Source: Natronobacterium haloterrestre (GTDB lineage: Archaea > Halobacteriota > Halobacteria > Halobacteriales > Natrialbaceae). Taken from it: a stretch of DNA of 64,000 bases. Position numbers and translations under genes: made by a program. The DNA lies in NCBI RefSeq assembly GCF_900112205.1, contig NZ_FOKW01000010.1:80801-144800 (forward strand), given 5' to 3'. Below the pieces are notes generated by a model. The model saw only the letters and a list, made by a program, of their open reading frames with translations, ran no database searches and had not been told where the DNA came from. Shown here in pieces: positions 37,201 to 45,326 of the stretch (position 1 is its first letter; every line of letters starts with the position of its first letter).

Positions 37201-38076
37201 GGCGAGCGTCTCGGTCGCCCCCTCGAGGACGCCGGCGCTCGCGCCCGCGGCCGCGTGCTGGACGTGTTCGAGGGTAACCCGCTGGCGCTGTTCGACCGTG
37301 ATCTTTCCGTACTGCGAGAGGACGCCATAAGCCGCGCCCTGGCCGGCCTCCCGGATCGTCGGCCCGTGCTCGACGCCGGACGTGGCGGCTCCGCTCGCCG
37401 CCCCGGCCGCCGCCCCGCGGGTCGCGACCTGGATCTGTTCGACGGTCACGCGCTGCTCCTGGGCGATCGCGCCGTGGGTCGCGCCCCAGGCCGCGCTCTG
37501 CATCTGGCTCGCCTCGACCCGCGTGTACTGGGCGAGCGCGCCGTCGACCGCCCCGCCGACGGCGTACTGGATCGCCGTGACGTTGACCTCCTGGCTCGCC
37601 ACCAGCGAGCCGTGGACCGCGCCCTTCGTCGCCTCTCGGACCTGCTCGTCGTCGGCGTCCTCGTACCGGGCCGCGAACTCGGCCGCGCCCTCGAGGGCCG
37701 CCTCGCGCTGTTCCTGGGTTACCTCGACGCCCTGGGCCTCGGCGAGTTCGACCCCCGCGTCGACGCCGGCCTCGACGACGTCCTCGCGGTCCTCCTGGAG
37801 TTGAGGCTGGGGCTGGCCCGCCGAGTTCGCGTCGTCGCCGTCTCCATCGCCGTCGGTCGCGGGCGACGGCATCGAGAGGGGTTCGCTGCCCACATCGGCT
37901 GTCGACCCCTCGGGCGTCGCCTCGAGGTCCGACGCGCCGTCGTCGACCGCACCCTCGTCGGCCTCGCCGTCGCCGATCGGCCCGAAGCCGACGCCGACGA
38001 ACGGTACGGCGAGGACGCTCGTCGTCGCGACGACGGCGAGGAGTACCGCGATCGCCGCCGCTGTTGCTCCTCTCAT
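34231..38076 (-). CDS. Large secreted protein with 23-residue repeat array, DUF7282 and CARDB-like domains
   Basis: A 1281-residue exported protein. Order: signal peptide (MRGATAAAIAVLLAVVATTS...); acidic linker; about fifteen imperfect repeats of 23 residues (residues 143-518) of type QIQ-x-AA-x-GA-x-x-GAL-x-Q-x-Q-x-VTVE; a DUF7282-like domain (about 564-680, VVIDSVELSEGGFVAVYDG); a Pro-Glu linker; two similar Ig-like modules (LSVSDQSGDGETLTVDEANATVDY and LTVTDQRGDGETVTIAAANATVDY); a domain with a Cys pair (FVDCRR...EECIEE); and a CARDB-like domain near the end (FEATVANVGERAGTQTVELALDG). No C-terminal helix or sorting signal is seen, so it may be released or held by S-layer contacts. I start at the ATG 38074-38076. 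The function of the repeat array is unknown. Confidence 0.85.
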   Translation of the reverse strand: MRGATAAAIAVLLAVVATTSVLAVPFVGVGFGPIGDGEADEGAVDDGASDLEATPEGSTADVGSEPLSMPSPATDGDGDGDDANSAGQPQPQLQEDREDVVEAGVDAGVELAEAQGVEVTQEQREAALEGAAEFAARYEDADDEQVREATKGAVHGSLVASQEVNVTAIQYAVGGAVDGALAQYTRVEASQMQSAAWGATHGAIAQEQRVTVEQIQVATRGAAAGAASGAATSGVEHGPTIREAGQGAAYGVLSQYGKITVEQRQRVTLEHVQHAAAGASAGVLEGATETLAVEAEQYQRIDVKQVQKAAIGASKGALVQRQRVTVEQTQSAARGASKGAAKAARSVTVQQVQRITITAIQEASFGAAKGAIQRQEATVEQIQAAADGGARGTLVQRQEVSITQIQSAATGAAKGAVESAVQYQVVEVEAIQAAAAGAGEGAVLQKQVVDVVQVQRLASGSATGALSGYQEATVEQIQVAATSASQETARAVQSQRISVTQLQRVTAETAADATAYAVDEGTDDPAVLVQYVEVEVVQRIERIDEREGEATIAFDDQESDGDSVVIDSVELSEGGFVAVYDGVTVDADPDAVLGASAYLEPGSHENVTVEFDEPLEESRPLVAVVHHDTTDDETFRYVESDGEEDEPYVTAGGGPVLDGAFVTVEGPEEPEPEPEPEPEPEPEATLSVSDQSGDGETLTVDEANATVDYLVSAEYDGERVDSDVFAAGEPVENLSLALEPPLEPPLEPPLEENATVDVSVRDAADDEALATESIEYTVEDDTEPEPPEPAPDANLTVTDQRGDGETVTIAAANATVDYALTVAEADAAGDDPLVETDPFPADETLENETIDLDDPLEEDATLEAAVIDAADGDVLVNETFEYTLDEGFEVEFVDCRRAEVSDSFEEGDSIAASTGFYTLGGFGNTIAEDFVTVGEDVEAPFTGTIVFEVDGEADDRITRTADDEVTVAVGDYGSYGTTITGITSPEAFPVAGIDHPNPEGEECIEETRPELPSTFVAETTVVDDGEGDEPPTIDVTFGYENPNDAPVLVRSELEGATEDEPLEELAPGEGTFTVEWTPETEEERLVWTADMGIYDYDEVLVAETDPAGEIADFDEEPEQFVFEALATNAPVEQGDELLFEATVANVGERAGTQTVELALDGTVVDATEPPLELEAGDAATVSLTAGTADLEPGAYTATVSTANETVETTVTLEAPTDTGDAGIGTDDGGGTDGDGIGAGVGGDGDGGGDGGADGNEFVGDENGIQIEDDPGAGNESTGTAP
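35833..35874. repeat. In-frame DNA repeat (Leu-Glu-Pro-Pro)
   Basis: Tandem 12-bp copies of the GGCTCGAGCGGT type in the middle of the large repeat protein give the residues LEPPLEPPLEPPLEE. It is a recent local expansion inside an Ig-like module. Confidence 0.65.
36523..37650 (-). repeat. Region coding for about fifteen 23-residue protein repeats
   Basis: The protein repeats have Q-[IVLM]-Q at the start of each unit, a small-residue helix AA-x-GA-x-x-GA, and a short Q-x-Q-x-V-T-V-E strand. The DNA copies are diverged, so the array is old and the amino-acid pattern is under selection. Confidence 0.8.
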
Positions 38077-38532
38077 CGCCGGTTGCCTCCCGGCTCGGCG
38101 AGTGCTCCGGACGGCCGCGTGCACCGATCACGGCCGCGCGCTCGAGCGCGCCGTTTCGATCCCGTTGTGACCGTTGTGACCCGTCGATACCCCCGCGGCT
38201 CGAACCGAACGTGAGACCGTTCGAAACCCATTCGTCTCCTTCGACCGGATCGAATCGGCGAATAAGCCCGCCGGTCGTTTCGCCACGCCGCGTGACACAA
38301 GAGTCGATTACCGCCCCGGAACGGTCGGGCCTGAGCGGCGCTCGAGTCCACAGGCGACCGCGATCGCTCCTGCCGGCACGCGTTCGGGACGACGTTCGTC
38401 CCGTCCGACAGGAAGCACCGGGTTTCGGCGGGACTCGTTCGGTCCGTGAGGGGGGCCAAGATCGGGCCGACGGCGAAGAACCCGGTCTCGGAAACCGAAG
38501 TTTTGAATTGGGTTTACGAGAGAGGGGCGAGC
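38077..38532. other. Intergenic region between the repeat protein and bioY
   Basis: 456 bases, divergent. I see no supported gene. Near 38492-38517, AAACC and GGTTT form a short inverted repeat around TTTTGAATTG, which lies about 27 bases before the bioY ATG and could be a weak TATA box within an operator. Confidence 0.45.
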
Positions 38533-39120
38533 ATGGCAACCGAACACGGTGCGGTAGAGCCGGTCCGAGACGAGATCGTACGCCAGTTCGCGCGGGCTGC
38601 ACTGCTCGCGGCACTGATCGGGGCCGTCGCTCCGGTCTCGATTCCGATCCCGTTCTCGCCGGCACCGATCACGCTACAGGTGTTGTTCGTCTTCCTGGCC
38701 GGACTCGTCCTCGGGCCGGTCTGGGGGACCGTCTCGCTGACGCTGTACCTGGCGGCGGGCGCGGTCGGGATTCCGGTTTTCGCCGGGTTCAGCGCCGGTC
38801 CTGGCGTCCTGTTCGGCCGGAGCGGCGGCTACCTCTGGGCGTACCCGGTCGCCGCCGGCCTGATCGGACTGCTCGTCCACCGGGGCACGGATCTCCGCGC
38901 TCCCGCCGACGTCTCGCTGCCGGTCCTCGTCGGCGCACTCGTGGCTGGGACCGCCGTCATCTACGGGATGGGCTCCGGCTACATGGCCTGGCTCCTGGAT
39001 ATGACCGTCGTGGAGGCGTTGATGGTCGGTGCGGTCCCGTTCGTCCCGGTCGAACTGCTCAAGCTGGTCGCGGCGATCGCGATCGTCAAGAGCGGTCGGC
39101 TGCAACCGGTCGGAACGTGA
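38533..39120 (+). CDS. bioY: BioY, substrate-binding subunit of the biotin ECF transporter
   Basis: A 195-residue membrane protein with six helices that binds biotin. Typical BioY sequence is present: IPIPFSPAPITLQVLFVFLAGLVLGPVWGTVS near residues 37-68, and GGYLWAYPVAAGLIGLL. It begins at the ATG 38533. It is followed by bioM and bioN on the same strand, which together form the uptake system. Confidence 0.93.
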   Translation: MATEHGAVEPVRDEIVRQFARAALLAALIGAVAPVSIPIPFSPAPITLQVLFVFLAGLVLGPVWGTVSLTLYLAAGAVGIPVFAGFSAGPGVLFGRSGGYLWAYPVAAGLIGLLVHRGTDLRAPADVSLPVLVGALVAGTAVIYGMGSGYMAWLLDMTVVEALMVGAVPFVPVELLKLVAAIAIVKSGRLQPVGT

Positions 39121-39172
39121 GACGAACGGCGACCGATCGATCGAGCACGCACGCCGTCGGCAACCGATACCG

Positions 39173-39877
39173 ATGATCGAGTTTCGCTCCGTCACCTACG
39201 CGTTCGACGACGTTCCCGTCCTCGAGGAGTGCTCCCTCGAGATCGACGACGGCGAGTTCGTCCTCTTTGCCGGCGCGAACGGCAGCGGGAAGACGACCCT
39301 GTTGCGTCACTGTAACGGGCTCCTGACTCCCGACTCCGGGGACGTGCTCGTCGACGGGACGTCCGTCGCCGAGAACCCGATCCGGGCACGCTCGCGGGTC
39401 GGCATGGTCTTCCAGAACCCGCGGGACCAGTTCGTCGCGGCGACGATCGGCGACGACGTCGCCTTCGGCCCCGAAAACCTGGGGCTCGACCGGTCGGAGA
39501 TCGACGAGCGCGTCGGGATCGCCCTCGAGGCGGTCAACCTCTCCGGTCGGGACGACGAACGGATCGCGGAACTCTCGGGCGGGGAACAGGCCCGCGTGGC
39601 CATCGCCGGCGCGCTGGCAATGGAGCCGACCCACCTCGTGCTCGACGAGCCGTTTACTGGGCTGGACGATCCGGCCCGGCGATCCGTCCTCGAGCGACTC
39701 GAGGCGCTGTCGGCCGACGGGACCGGCGTGTTGCTCGCGACCCACGACCTCCGGGACGTGCTCGAGTTGGCGGACCGGGTGATCGCCATGCACGACGGCG
39801 AGGTAGTCGTCGACGCGCCGCCGGAGCAGGCCGTCGAGGAACTCGAGGGGGTCGCCGTTCGGGTGCCGCGATGCTGA
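39173..39877 (+). CDS. bioM: BioM, ATPase of the biotin ECF transporter
   Basis: A 234-residue ABC ATPase. Walker A is GANGSGKTTL near residue 39, Q-loop GMVFQNPRDQ, signature LSGGEQARVAI, Walker B HLVLDEPFTGLDD and H-loop ATHDL. FQNPRDQFVAATIGDDVAFGPENLGL is characteristic of ECF A-components. It starts 52 bases after bioY and overlaps bioN by seven bases. Confidence 0.93.
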   Translation: MIEFRSVTYAFDDVPVLEECSLEIDDGEFVLFAGANGSGKTTLLRHCNGLLTPDSGDVLVDGTSVAENPIRARSRVGMVFQNPRDQFVAATIGDDVAFGPENLGLDRSEIDERVGIALEAVNLSGRDDERIAELSGGEQARVAIAGALAMEPTHLVLDEPFTGLDDPARRSVLERLEALSADGTGVLLATHDLRDVLELADRVIAMHDGEVVVDAPPEQAVEELEGVAVRVPRC

Positions 39878-40575
39878 GTTACGAACACGACGACACGATC
39901 GCCCACCGGCTCGACCCCCGGTCGAAGCTGGCGGTCCAGATCGCCTTCGCCGCGGCGGCGCTCTCGCACACGAGCGGCCGGGCACTGGTCGCGCTGACGG
40001 CCATCACGGCGCTCTTTCTGACCGTCGCGGGCGTCTCGATCCTCCGGACGCTGTCCGCCTACCGGTTCGCGCTGGTGATCATCGCCATCGCGCCGCTGGT
40101 CTCGGCCGCGACGCTCGGCCCGCCGTGGATCGACGTGGCCGACGGGCTCGAGTCCGCCCGGGCCGGCTACCGAGTGGTGCTCGTGTTGCTCGTCAGCGCC
40201 GCTTACGTCCGCTCGACGCGGATCCGGGATTCACGGGCGGCCGTCCAGCGGACGATCCCGGGCAAACCCGGCCAGTTGCTGGGTGTCGGCATCGCGCTCG
40301 TCTTCCGGTTCTTCCCGGTGTTGCAGGCGGACGTCCGGCGGATCCGCCAGGCGTCGGCCGCCCGGCTCGGGACCGAACGCGGCGCGATCGACCGCGCGAG
40401 CCACATCGGGCTCCTCGGGCTGACTCGCGCGTTCGACCGGGCCGATCGGCTCTCGCTCGCCCTGCGGGCTCGCTGTTTCGCCTGGAATCCGACGCTGCCG
40501 CGGCTGTCGTTTACCCGCCTCGACGCGCCCGCGTTCGCGGTCGCCGTTGCGCTAGGTGCGGGCACGTTCCTCTAG
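39871..40575 (+). CDS. bioN: BioN, transmembrane subunit (EcfT) of the biotin transporter
   Basis: A 234-residue EcfT-type protein. It has HRLDPRSKLAVQIAF at the start, several helices, and the two coupling segments AARLGTERGAIDRA and SLALRARCFAW near the end (Ala-Arg-Gly/Ser motifs). Seven-base overlap with bioM indicates coupled expression. Confidence 0.9.
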   Translation: MLSYEHDDTIAHRLDPRSKLAVQIAFAAAALSHTSGRALVALTAITALFLTVAGVSILRTLSAYRFALVIIAIAPLVSAATLGPPWIDVADGLESARAGYRVVLVLLVSAAYVRSTRIRDSRAAVQRTIPGKPGQLLGVGIALVFRFFPVLQADVRRIRQASAARLGTERGAIDRASHIGLLGLTRAFDRADRLSLALRARCFAWNPTLPRLSFTRLDAPAFAVAVALGAGTFL

Positions 40576-40655
40576 GGGAGTCGCTTTCAGTTTCGGTATT
40601 CGAAAGCTGAGGGGAGGAGGGAAAGGGACGAATCGCGTACCGCATTTCGAGGGAA

Positions 40656-42536
40656 TCAACTGGGATTGACGAACGCAATCCCCTCTTGAACGGCCTCAGG
40701 CCGGCCCAAGAGGGTAATATGGTCACCCCGCTCGACGACGGTGTCGGCGGTCGGAACCCTGGCCGAGTCGTCCTCGCCGTTACTGAGAAGCGCGATCAGG
40801 CAAGTATCAGGGAGCATCGGTCCGATTTCCTGGATCGTTTTTCCAACGAGTTCGTCGTTGGCGACCTCGACTTCCTGGATGTCGCCAGTCCGGCCGATAG
40901 TGGTCATCCATCGGGAGATCGCAGGCCGTTCGATCTGATTGTCGATCGCCCACGCGGTCGCCATCGCTCCGGAGATAGTGCGCACACCGAGTTCCCTGAA
41001 TGCATCGGCGTTATCCGCGTTGTTCGCCTTCGCGATGACGGTCTCGACGTCGAATTTCGCCTTCGAGAGCTGCGAGACGAGCAGATTCGCGTCGTCGTCG
41101 CCGGTCGCAGCGATGACGATTTTGGCGTTCTCTGCGCCGGCCTCACGCAACACGTCCGTATCGGTTCCGTCCCCGATAACGGTAGCGTAGCCGGCGTTGC
41201 GTACCTGTTCAACGACCGTTTTTTCTTCCTCGATGATGACAACGTTCTCGCCACGGTCCTCGAGGCGTTCGGCGAGCGCACGGCCCACCTGTCCGCCCCC
41301 TACGATGATGACTCTCATGGGTATCACGTCCAAGTATTGTGCGATATAGCGCGCCAGACCGCCCTCCACAAGGGCAGTAAGGAAGATGACCAGAAAAACC
41401 GTCCCGATCAACAGATCGGCCTGCTGGGCCAGCGCGGGGTCGCCCAGTTCCGTGGCGGCCGTCCGGAGTTCGACGGCAAAGAGCGTCGCGACCGACGCGG
41501 GAATGATTCCTCGCGGCCCGACGGCGCTAATAAACAGTCGCTCGGAGAGGGTAAACCGGTCACCGATCGTCGAGACGAACACCAAAAGCGGGCGGATCAC
41601 CAACGCGACGGCGATCACGACGCCAAGGCCGGCGAATCCGACGTCGAAAATCGCCTCCGGAGGCAACTGGGCGGCGAGCGCGATGAACACGAACGACAGT
41701 ACGAGCAGCGTGATGTCGCCCTTGAAATCGGTGATCTCCTCTTTGTAGGGAATGTCGGTATTCCCAAGGACAACGCCGGCGGTAGCGGCGGCGGCGACGC
41801 CGGCCTCGCTCGCTAGCTGGTTCGCGCCCGCGTAGGCGACCAGCGCTCCAGCGAGGACGAGCAACCGCGCGTTCCGCGGCGCAGCACCCGGCGAGAGGTC
41901 GACGTACCGCAACAGGTAGATCAGCAGGGCTGCAACGAGGATGCCCACGAGTAGCCCCTCGCCGAGACGGAGCGCGAATCCCTGGATCAATCCCTCGGCG
42001 GCGACGGTCGGATTCACTGCCTCGAAGAGGACGACCGCAGTGATCGCGGCAGTTACGTCGTTGACGATCCCTTCTGTTTCGAGGACCGCGGCGACCCGGT
42101 CACGGACCGGGACGACCGCGAGGATCGGGGAGATCACCGTCGGCCCGGTGGCGACAAGCAGTGCGCCGATCACGAACGACAGTTCCCAGGGTAACCCCTC
42201 GAGAACCCTGACGGCGACTGCGGTGCCGATCAGCGCGATGATCGCGCCGACAGTCACGAGTCGAACCGCAGCTCGCGGAGCCTCCCGAATACGATCGAAC
42301 TCCAGGTGGAACGCGCCCTCGAAAACGATGACTGCGACAGCGAGCCCGACGATCGCCGGCAAGGCCGTACCGAACGTTTCGCTAGTCACGAGCCCCAGAC
42401 CCGGTCGTCCGATGAGGACTCCCACGAGCAGAAAGAAGATGATGCTCGGAATCTGGAGCCGGGCTGCGAGGATTTGAGCGAGCACCCCAAGGCCGATGAT
42501 ACCTGCAACCAACGGAATCAGGAATTCACTCGCCAC
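40656..42536 (-). CDS. CPA1-type cation/proton antiporter with TrkA-N and TrkA-C domains
   Basis: A 626-residue transporter. The first 410 residues are a 12-13 helix antiporter with ATGPTVISPILAV and LETEGIVNDVTAAITA, the CPA1 ion-site blocks. From RVIIVGGGQVGRALAERLEDRG (about residue 408) a TrkA-N nucleotide-binding domain follows, then a TrkA-C domain (IQEVEVANDELVGKTIQEIG). The added domains suggest gating by a nucleotide or K+-type control. The start is a GTG at 42534-42536. Base composition is somewhat more AT rich than in neighbouring genes, for example in TTTTTCTTCCTCGATGATGA, which might reflect transfer. Confidence 0.9.
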   Translation of the reverse strand: MASEFLIPLVAGIIGLGVLAQILAARLQIPSIIFFLLVGVLIGRPGLGLVTSETFGTALPAIVGLAVAVIVFEGAFHLEFDRIREAPRAAVRLVTVGAIIALIGTAVAVRVLEGLPWELSFVIGALLVATGPTVISPILAVVPVRDRVAAVLETEGIVNDVTAAITAVVLFEAVNPTVAAEGLIQGFALRLGEGLLVGILVAALLIYLLRYVDLSPGAAPRNARLLVLAGALVAYAGANQLASEAGVAAAATAGVVLGNTDIPYKEEITDFKGDITLLVLSFVFIALAAQLPPEAIFDVGFAGLGVVIAVALVIRPLLVFVSTIGDRFTLSERLFISAVGPRGIIPASVATLFAVELRTAATELGDPALAQQADLLIGTVFLVIFLTALVEGGLARYIAQYLDVIPMRVIIVGGGQVGRALAERLEDRGENVVIIEEEKTVVEQVRNAGYATVIGDGTDTDVLREAGAENAKIVIAATGDDDANLLVSQLSKAKFDVETVIAKANNADNADAFRELGVRTISGAMATAWAIDNQIERPAISRWMTTIGRTGDIQEVEVANDELVGKTIQEIGPMLPDTCLIALLSNGEDDSARVPTADTVVERGDHITLLGRPEAVQEGIAFVNPS

Positions 42537-42765
42537 GTTTATCTTTCCGTGCAGTCCCCCGAAGGGGATGTCGAATAATAAACTACGTGGTTGAAGAACC
42601 CGCCGCTCGAACGGTTTTGATCGTCTTTCACGTCTTGGGGCACTCGGAGGGACGTGTCCGAGGGATCACGACTCCCGGCGCGTCTGCCCCACAGCGCACT
42701 CGAGCGGAAAGGGCAACGGCTCGTCTGAGGGGAGACTCCCGGACGCTACGGATCAGTTCGGATCG

Positions 42766-43518
42766 TTACAGAACATCGATTACCGGTTCGTCCTCGAGCA
42801 GTCGCGTCACGACCACCCGCGGCACCTCCCGGCGCTCGCGCAGTTCGCCCGCGATCTCGCGGGCCCTCGCCTCGAGTTCGGGGGTGTCGGCCATGTTGAG
42901 CAGCGGGACGACCGTCGCGCCGTCGGGAACGTCCTTCCAGCCCCCCGCGTCGCTCGCGAGGACGGTCGCGACGTCGGCTGCGGAGATACGGTCACCCGGC
43001 TCGAGGTCGGCGACGTTGGCGACCCGTTCGGGCCGGTGGACGTGCTCCTCGTCGAGTCGTTTGCCGACGACGCGGACGCTCGCGATCGGGACGACCACGT
43101 CCGTCCCTGCGGGCAACTGCGGTTCGTCCTCGTCGGGCGCCTTGAGCCAGCGGGTGCGCGCGCCGTCGGCCTTCACCAGCACGGTTTCCGGCCCCTCGAG
43201 GGCGTTCGCAAGCGCGTCGACGTCGGCCGTGTCGTAGCCGAGATACCGGTCGCCCTCGCGGGCCGCGGCGAGGCCCAGCGGCCGCGAGTCGGTTTCACGC
43301 GCCGCCGCGATCGGATCGTCGGCCACCGTCAGCGTCGCTACTCGGTCGTCGAACGGCGGGATACGGACCGTCGTCGTCACGATCGCTCGCTCGAGTCGCT
43401 CCGCGAGCGCGTACAGCGTCGATTTCTTCCCGCCGGCGCCGACGACGGCGAGGACGGTCGGTGACTCGGTGGCGGACGCGTGCTCGTCCAGCAGTGCCCG
43501 CTGGAGGGGGACCGTCAT
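42766..43518 (-). CDS. YqeC-like protein
   Basis: A 250-residue P-loop-like protein of the YqeC group, annotated elsewhere as a putative accessory protein of selenium-dependent molybdenum hydroxylases. Features are VVGAGGKKSTLYALAERL near residue 27, LVKADGARTRWLKAPDEDEP and PIASVRVVGKRLDEEHVHRPERVA. Start at the ATG 43516-43518 (MTVPLQRALL). No molybdenum hydroxylase or selenium genes are next to it, so a selenium-linked role is not supported here. Confidence 0.8.
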   Translation of the reverse strand: MTVPLQRALLDEHASATESPTVLAVVGAGGKKSTLYALAERLERAIVTTTVRIPPFDDRVATLTVADDPIAAARETDSRPLGLAAAREGDRYLGYDTADVDALANALEGPETVLVKADGARTRWLKAPDEDEPQLPAGTDVVVPIASVRVVGKRLDEEHVHRPERVANVADLEPGDRISAADVATVLASDAGGWKDVPDGATVVPLLNMADTPELEARAREIAGELRERREVPRVVVTRLLEDEPVIDVL

Positions 43519-43664
43519 CCTCGAGGCCACCTCCGGGCCGGACGGGCGCTGCCGGTCGACGTCCCGGCTCGATACGTCGGGTCGTCGCTCATGCGTGCCG
43601 GTTCGCGGCGCTCGAAGAAAGGCCTACGGGCTCCGTTCGAACGTCGGCTCCTCGGGGACGATCT

Positions 43665-43973
43665 TCAATCGTCGTTGTACGCGCTCTGCCGGGAATCGTC
43701 GTTCGGTCCGCTGGCTCGCTCGTCCGGGGAACCGGTGCCCGTTCCCGTGTCCGTCTCGGTCAGCGTCACCTCACCAGTTCCGTCGACGCGAACCTCGTAC
43801 CCGTGATAGGCGAACGAGACTGTCGTGTCCGCGTCCCCCGACTCGACGAGCGCGTCGAGGGCGTCGGGATCGATCGTGCTGTACAGCGGCGGCTCGAGCG
43901 TCGCCGGCTCGACGTCGTCCGCCTCGGCGATTTTCGTCACGACGCGCTGGCTCGGCGGCGTCCCCCTACTCAT
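43665..43973 (-). CDS. HalOD1 output-domain protein
   Basis: A 102-residue protein composed of one HalOD1 domain, seen as RVVTKIAEADDVEPATLEPPLYSTIDPDALDALVE followed by VSFAYHGYEVRVDGTGEVTL. HalOD1 stands alone in many haloarchaeal proteins and is thought to be a signalling output module. The C-terminus is polar and unstructured. I start at the ATG 43971-43973. Confidence 0.85.
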   Translation of the reverse strand: MSRGTPPSQRVVTKIAEADDVEPATLEPPLYSTIDPDALDALVESGDADTTVSFAYHGYEVRVDGTGEVTLTETDTGTGTGSPDERASGPNDDSRQSAYNDD

Positions 43974-44321
43974 ATTGCCCAGTTCGAACACCTGATTGAT
44001 AAGCGCGGTGGCAGTTTCGGACCGGTGAGAGTCGACCGCCGGCCGACCCCAAAAGCTATAACCTATGGCAACACAGTACTAGTCGGTGGGCTCCCCCACC
44101 CTATCCCCACCGACGGCGCACGCGCCGTCACCCCCCTGTTCCCCCTCTCCCCACTTCCCCACGGACTCGATCGTTGTGAGAAGTAGCGACTGCGGTAGAA
44201 CGCGATGCACGGATCGAAAACGTGCCGCTGCGGGCGGTTCGTACGGATCCCTGTACCGACGTACCGGCGCACCCGCCGCACGAGTCGCGGGTACGCCGGA
44301 ACCGACGGACGGTAACCCGTA
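43974..44321. other. Intergenic region with hairpin and C-rich tract
   Basis: 348 bases without a supported gene. GACGGCGC-AC-GCGCCGTC at 44112-44129 is a perfect 8-bp inverted repeat, followed by runs of C (CCCCCC, CCCCC, CCCC) up to 44160. The minus strand would read this as a G-rich stretch and then the hairpin. A TATA-like AGCTATAACC is at 44055-44064. Confidence 0.5.
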
Positions 44322-45020
44322 TCAATCGAGCGTCAACTCGAGTTCGAGCAACCCGAGATACGAGGGGGCGTTGCCCCCACTGGTTCGGAACTCCGTCGGG
44401 GTCGAGTCGACGTACTGGTAGAACTCCGGCTGAGTCGAGGGGACCATCATCGTACCGTCTTCCCCGCGCAGGTAGGCGGGCGAGTCCGTCTCCTCGAGTC
44501 GGTCGGCGCGTTCCTGCCAGGCCTCGTCGTCGTAGAGGAAGATCCCGAACGAGAACCGTCCGCCGGCCAGCGCGTCCTCTTTGGTCTCGAACGCGTCGGC
44601 CTCGTCGACGCGGTACTCCTCGTCGGTCATCCAGGCCAGCGCCGACAGCCCCTGCGTACGCAGGAAGTAGAGGTCCCAGGACAGCGTCGCGTCGAAGATC
44701 GCCCAGGCGTTGCGCGGGCCGACCGCGTCGAGCTGGACGCTGAACGCGGGCCGGCCGCGCGAGCCCGTCGGTTCGTGGACGAACGTGGCGTCGTACGCGG
44801 GAACGCGGATGCCCCGATCGTGGTAGACGACGCCTTTCGACGGCGTCTCGATATCGCTCCGGGCGGTCAGCCCCTCGACGAAGTCCAGGATCGGGATGCC
44901 GCCGGTGTCCTCGAGGCGTTCGAAGAACGAGGAGACGTGGTGGACCTCCGACCAGGGGCGGGGTCGTTCGCCGTCGTCGGGGCCGGGGCCGGGACCGGGA
45001 CCGGGTCCGGGTCCGCTCAT
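44322..45020 (-). CDS. Unidentified protein with Gly-Pro repeat at the N-terminus
   Basis: A 232-residue soluble protein. It begins MSGPGPGPGPGPGP, coded by a GGGACC/GGGTCC-type DNA repeat. The rest is compact and well conserved looking, with many aromatic residues (FDATLSWDLYFLRTQGLSALAWMTDEEY; FSFGIFLYDDEAWQER) and a C-terminal beta strand LGLLELELTLD. No signal peptide, Cys or known motif is seen. I do not recognise the family. Two in-frame Met residues come only deep inside, so the repeat is likely translated. Confidence 0.6.
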   Translation of the reverse strand: MSGPGPGPGPGPGPDDGERPRPWSEVHHVSSFFERLEDTGGIPILDFVEGLTARSDIETPSKGVVYHDRGIRVPAYDATFVHEPTGSRGRPAFSVQLDAVGPRNAWAIFDATLSWDLYFLRTQGLSALAWMTDEEYRVDEADAFETKEDALAGGRFSFGIFLYDDEAWQERADRLEETDSPAYLRGEDGTMMVPSTQPEFYQYVDSTPTEFRTSGGNAPSYLGLLELELTLD

Positions 45021-45326
45021 GGGTCGCGTCGCCCTCCGTGGCGGCTGTTCGAGTGGGTTCGGGGCCGGGACTCGAGGCGGCCAGTCGATGTCGGTATGGA
45101 TGTTCCGCGACGTGCGGTGCTGGTGCCGGTCTCCGTTCCGGTGTCGAAAGCGGATCCGGGGCCCGTGACGACGGTGTGCATATCCGTTCGAAACGGCCCG
45201 ATTCGGATTAGCTTTCCGAAGCAGGCGGCCTCGCGGTCACCCTGCCGATCGTCGTCCCCGGTCGCGCGGCGAACGCCGCCGACACGGAGCGACACGCCTT
45301 TTTGACAGCGCCGGGCAGGTTGTGGT
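45021..45326. other. Intergenic region, divergent promoters
   Basis: 306 bases between the unknown minus-strand gene and rqcH. No gene, repeat or clear TATA element stands out; only the CCTTTTTGACAG stretch near 45297-45308, about 20-30 bases before the rqcH ATG, is AT richer. Confidence 0.4.

Noticed and set aside
36523..37650. CRISPR-like periodic repeats
   Set aside because: The period lies in the protein (69 bases per unit) and DNA copies are diverged; no identical repeats with unique spacers exist in the window.
36196..38214. 672-codon plus-strand frame opposite the large repeat protein
   Set aside because: Leu/Asp/Arg mirror of the repeats; no start context or signal peptide, while the minus-strand protein has a signal peptide and known domains.
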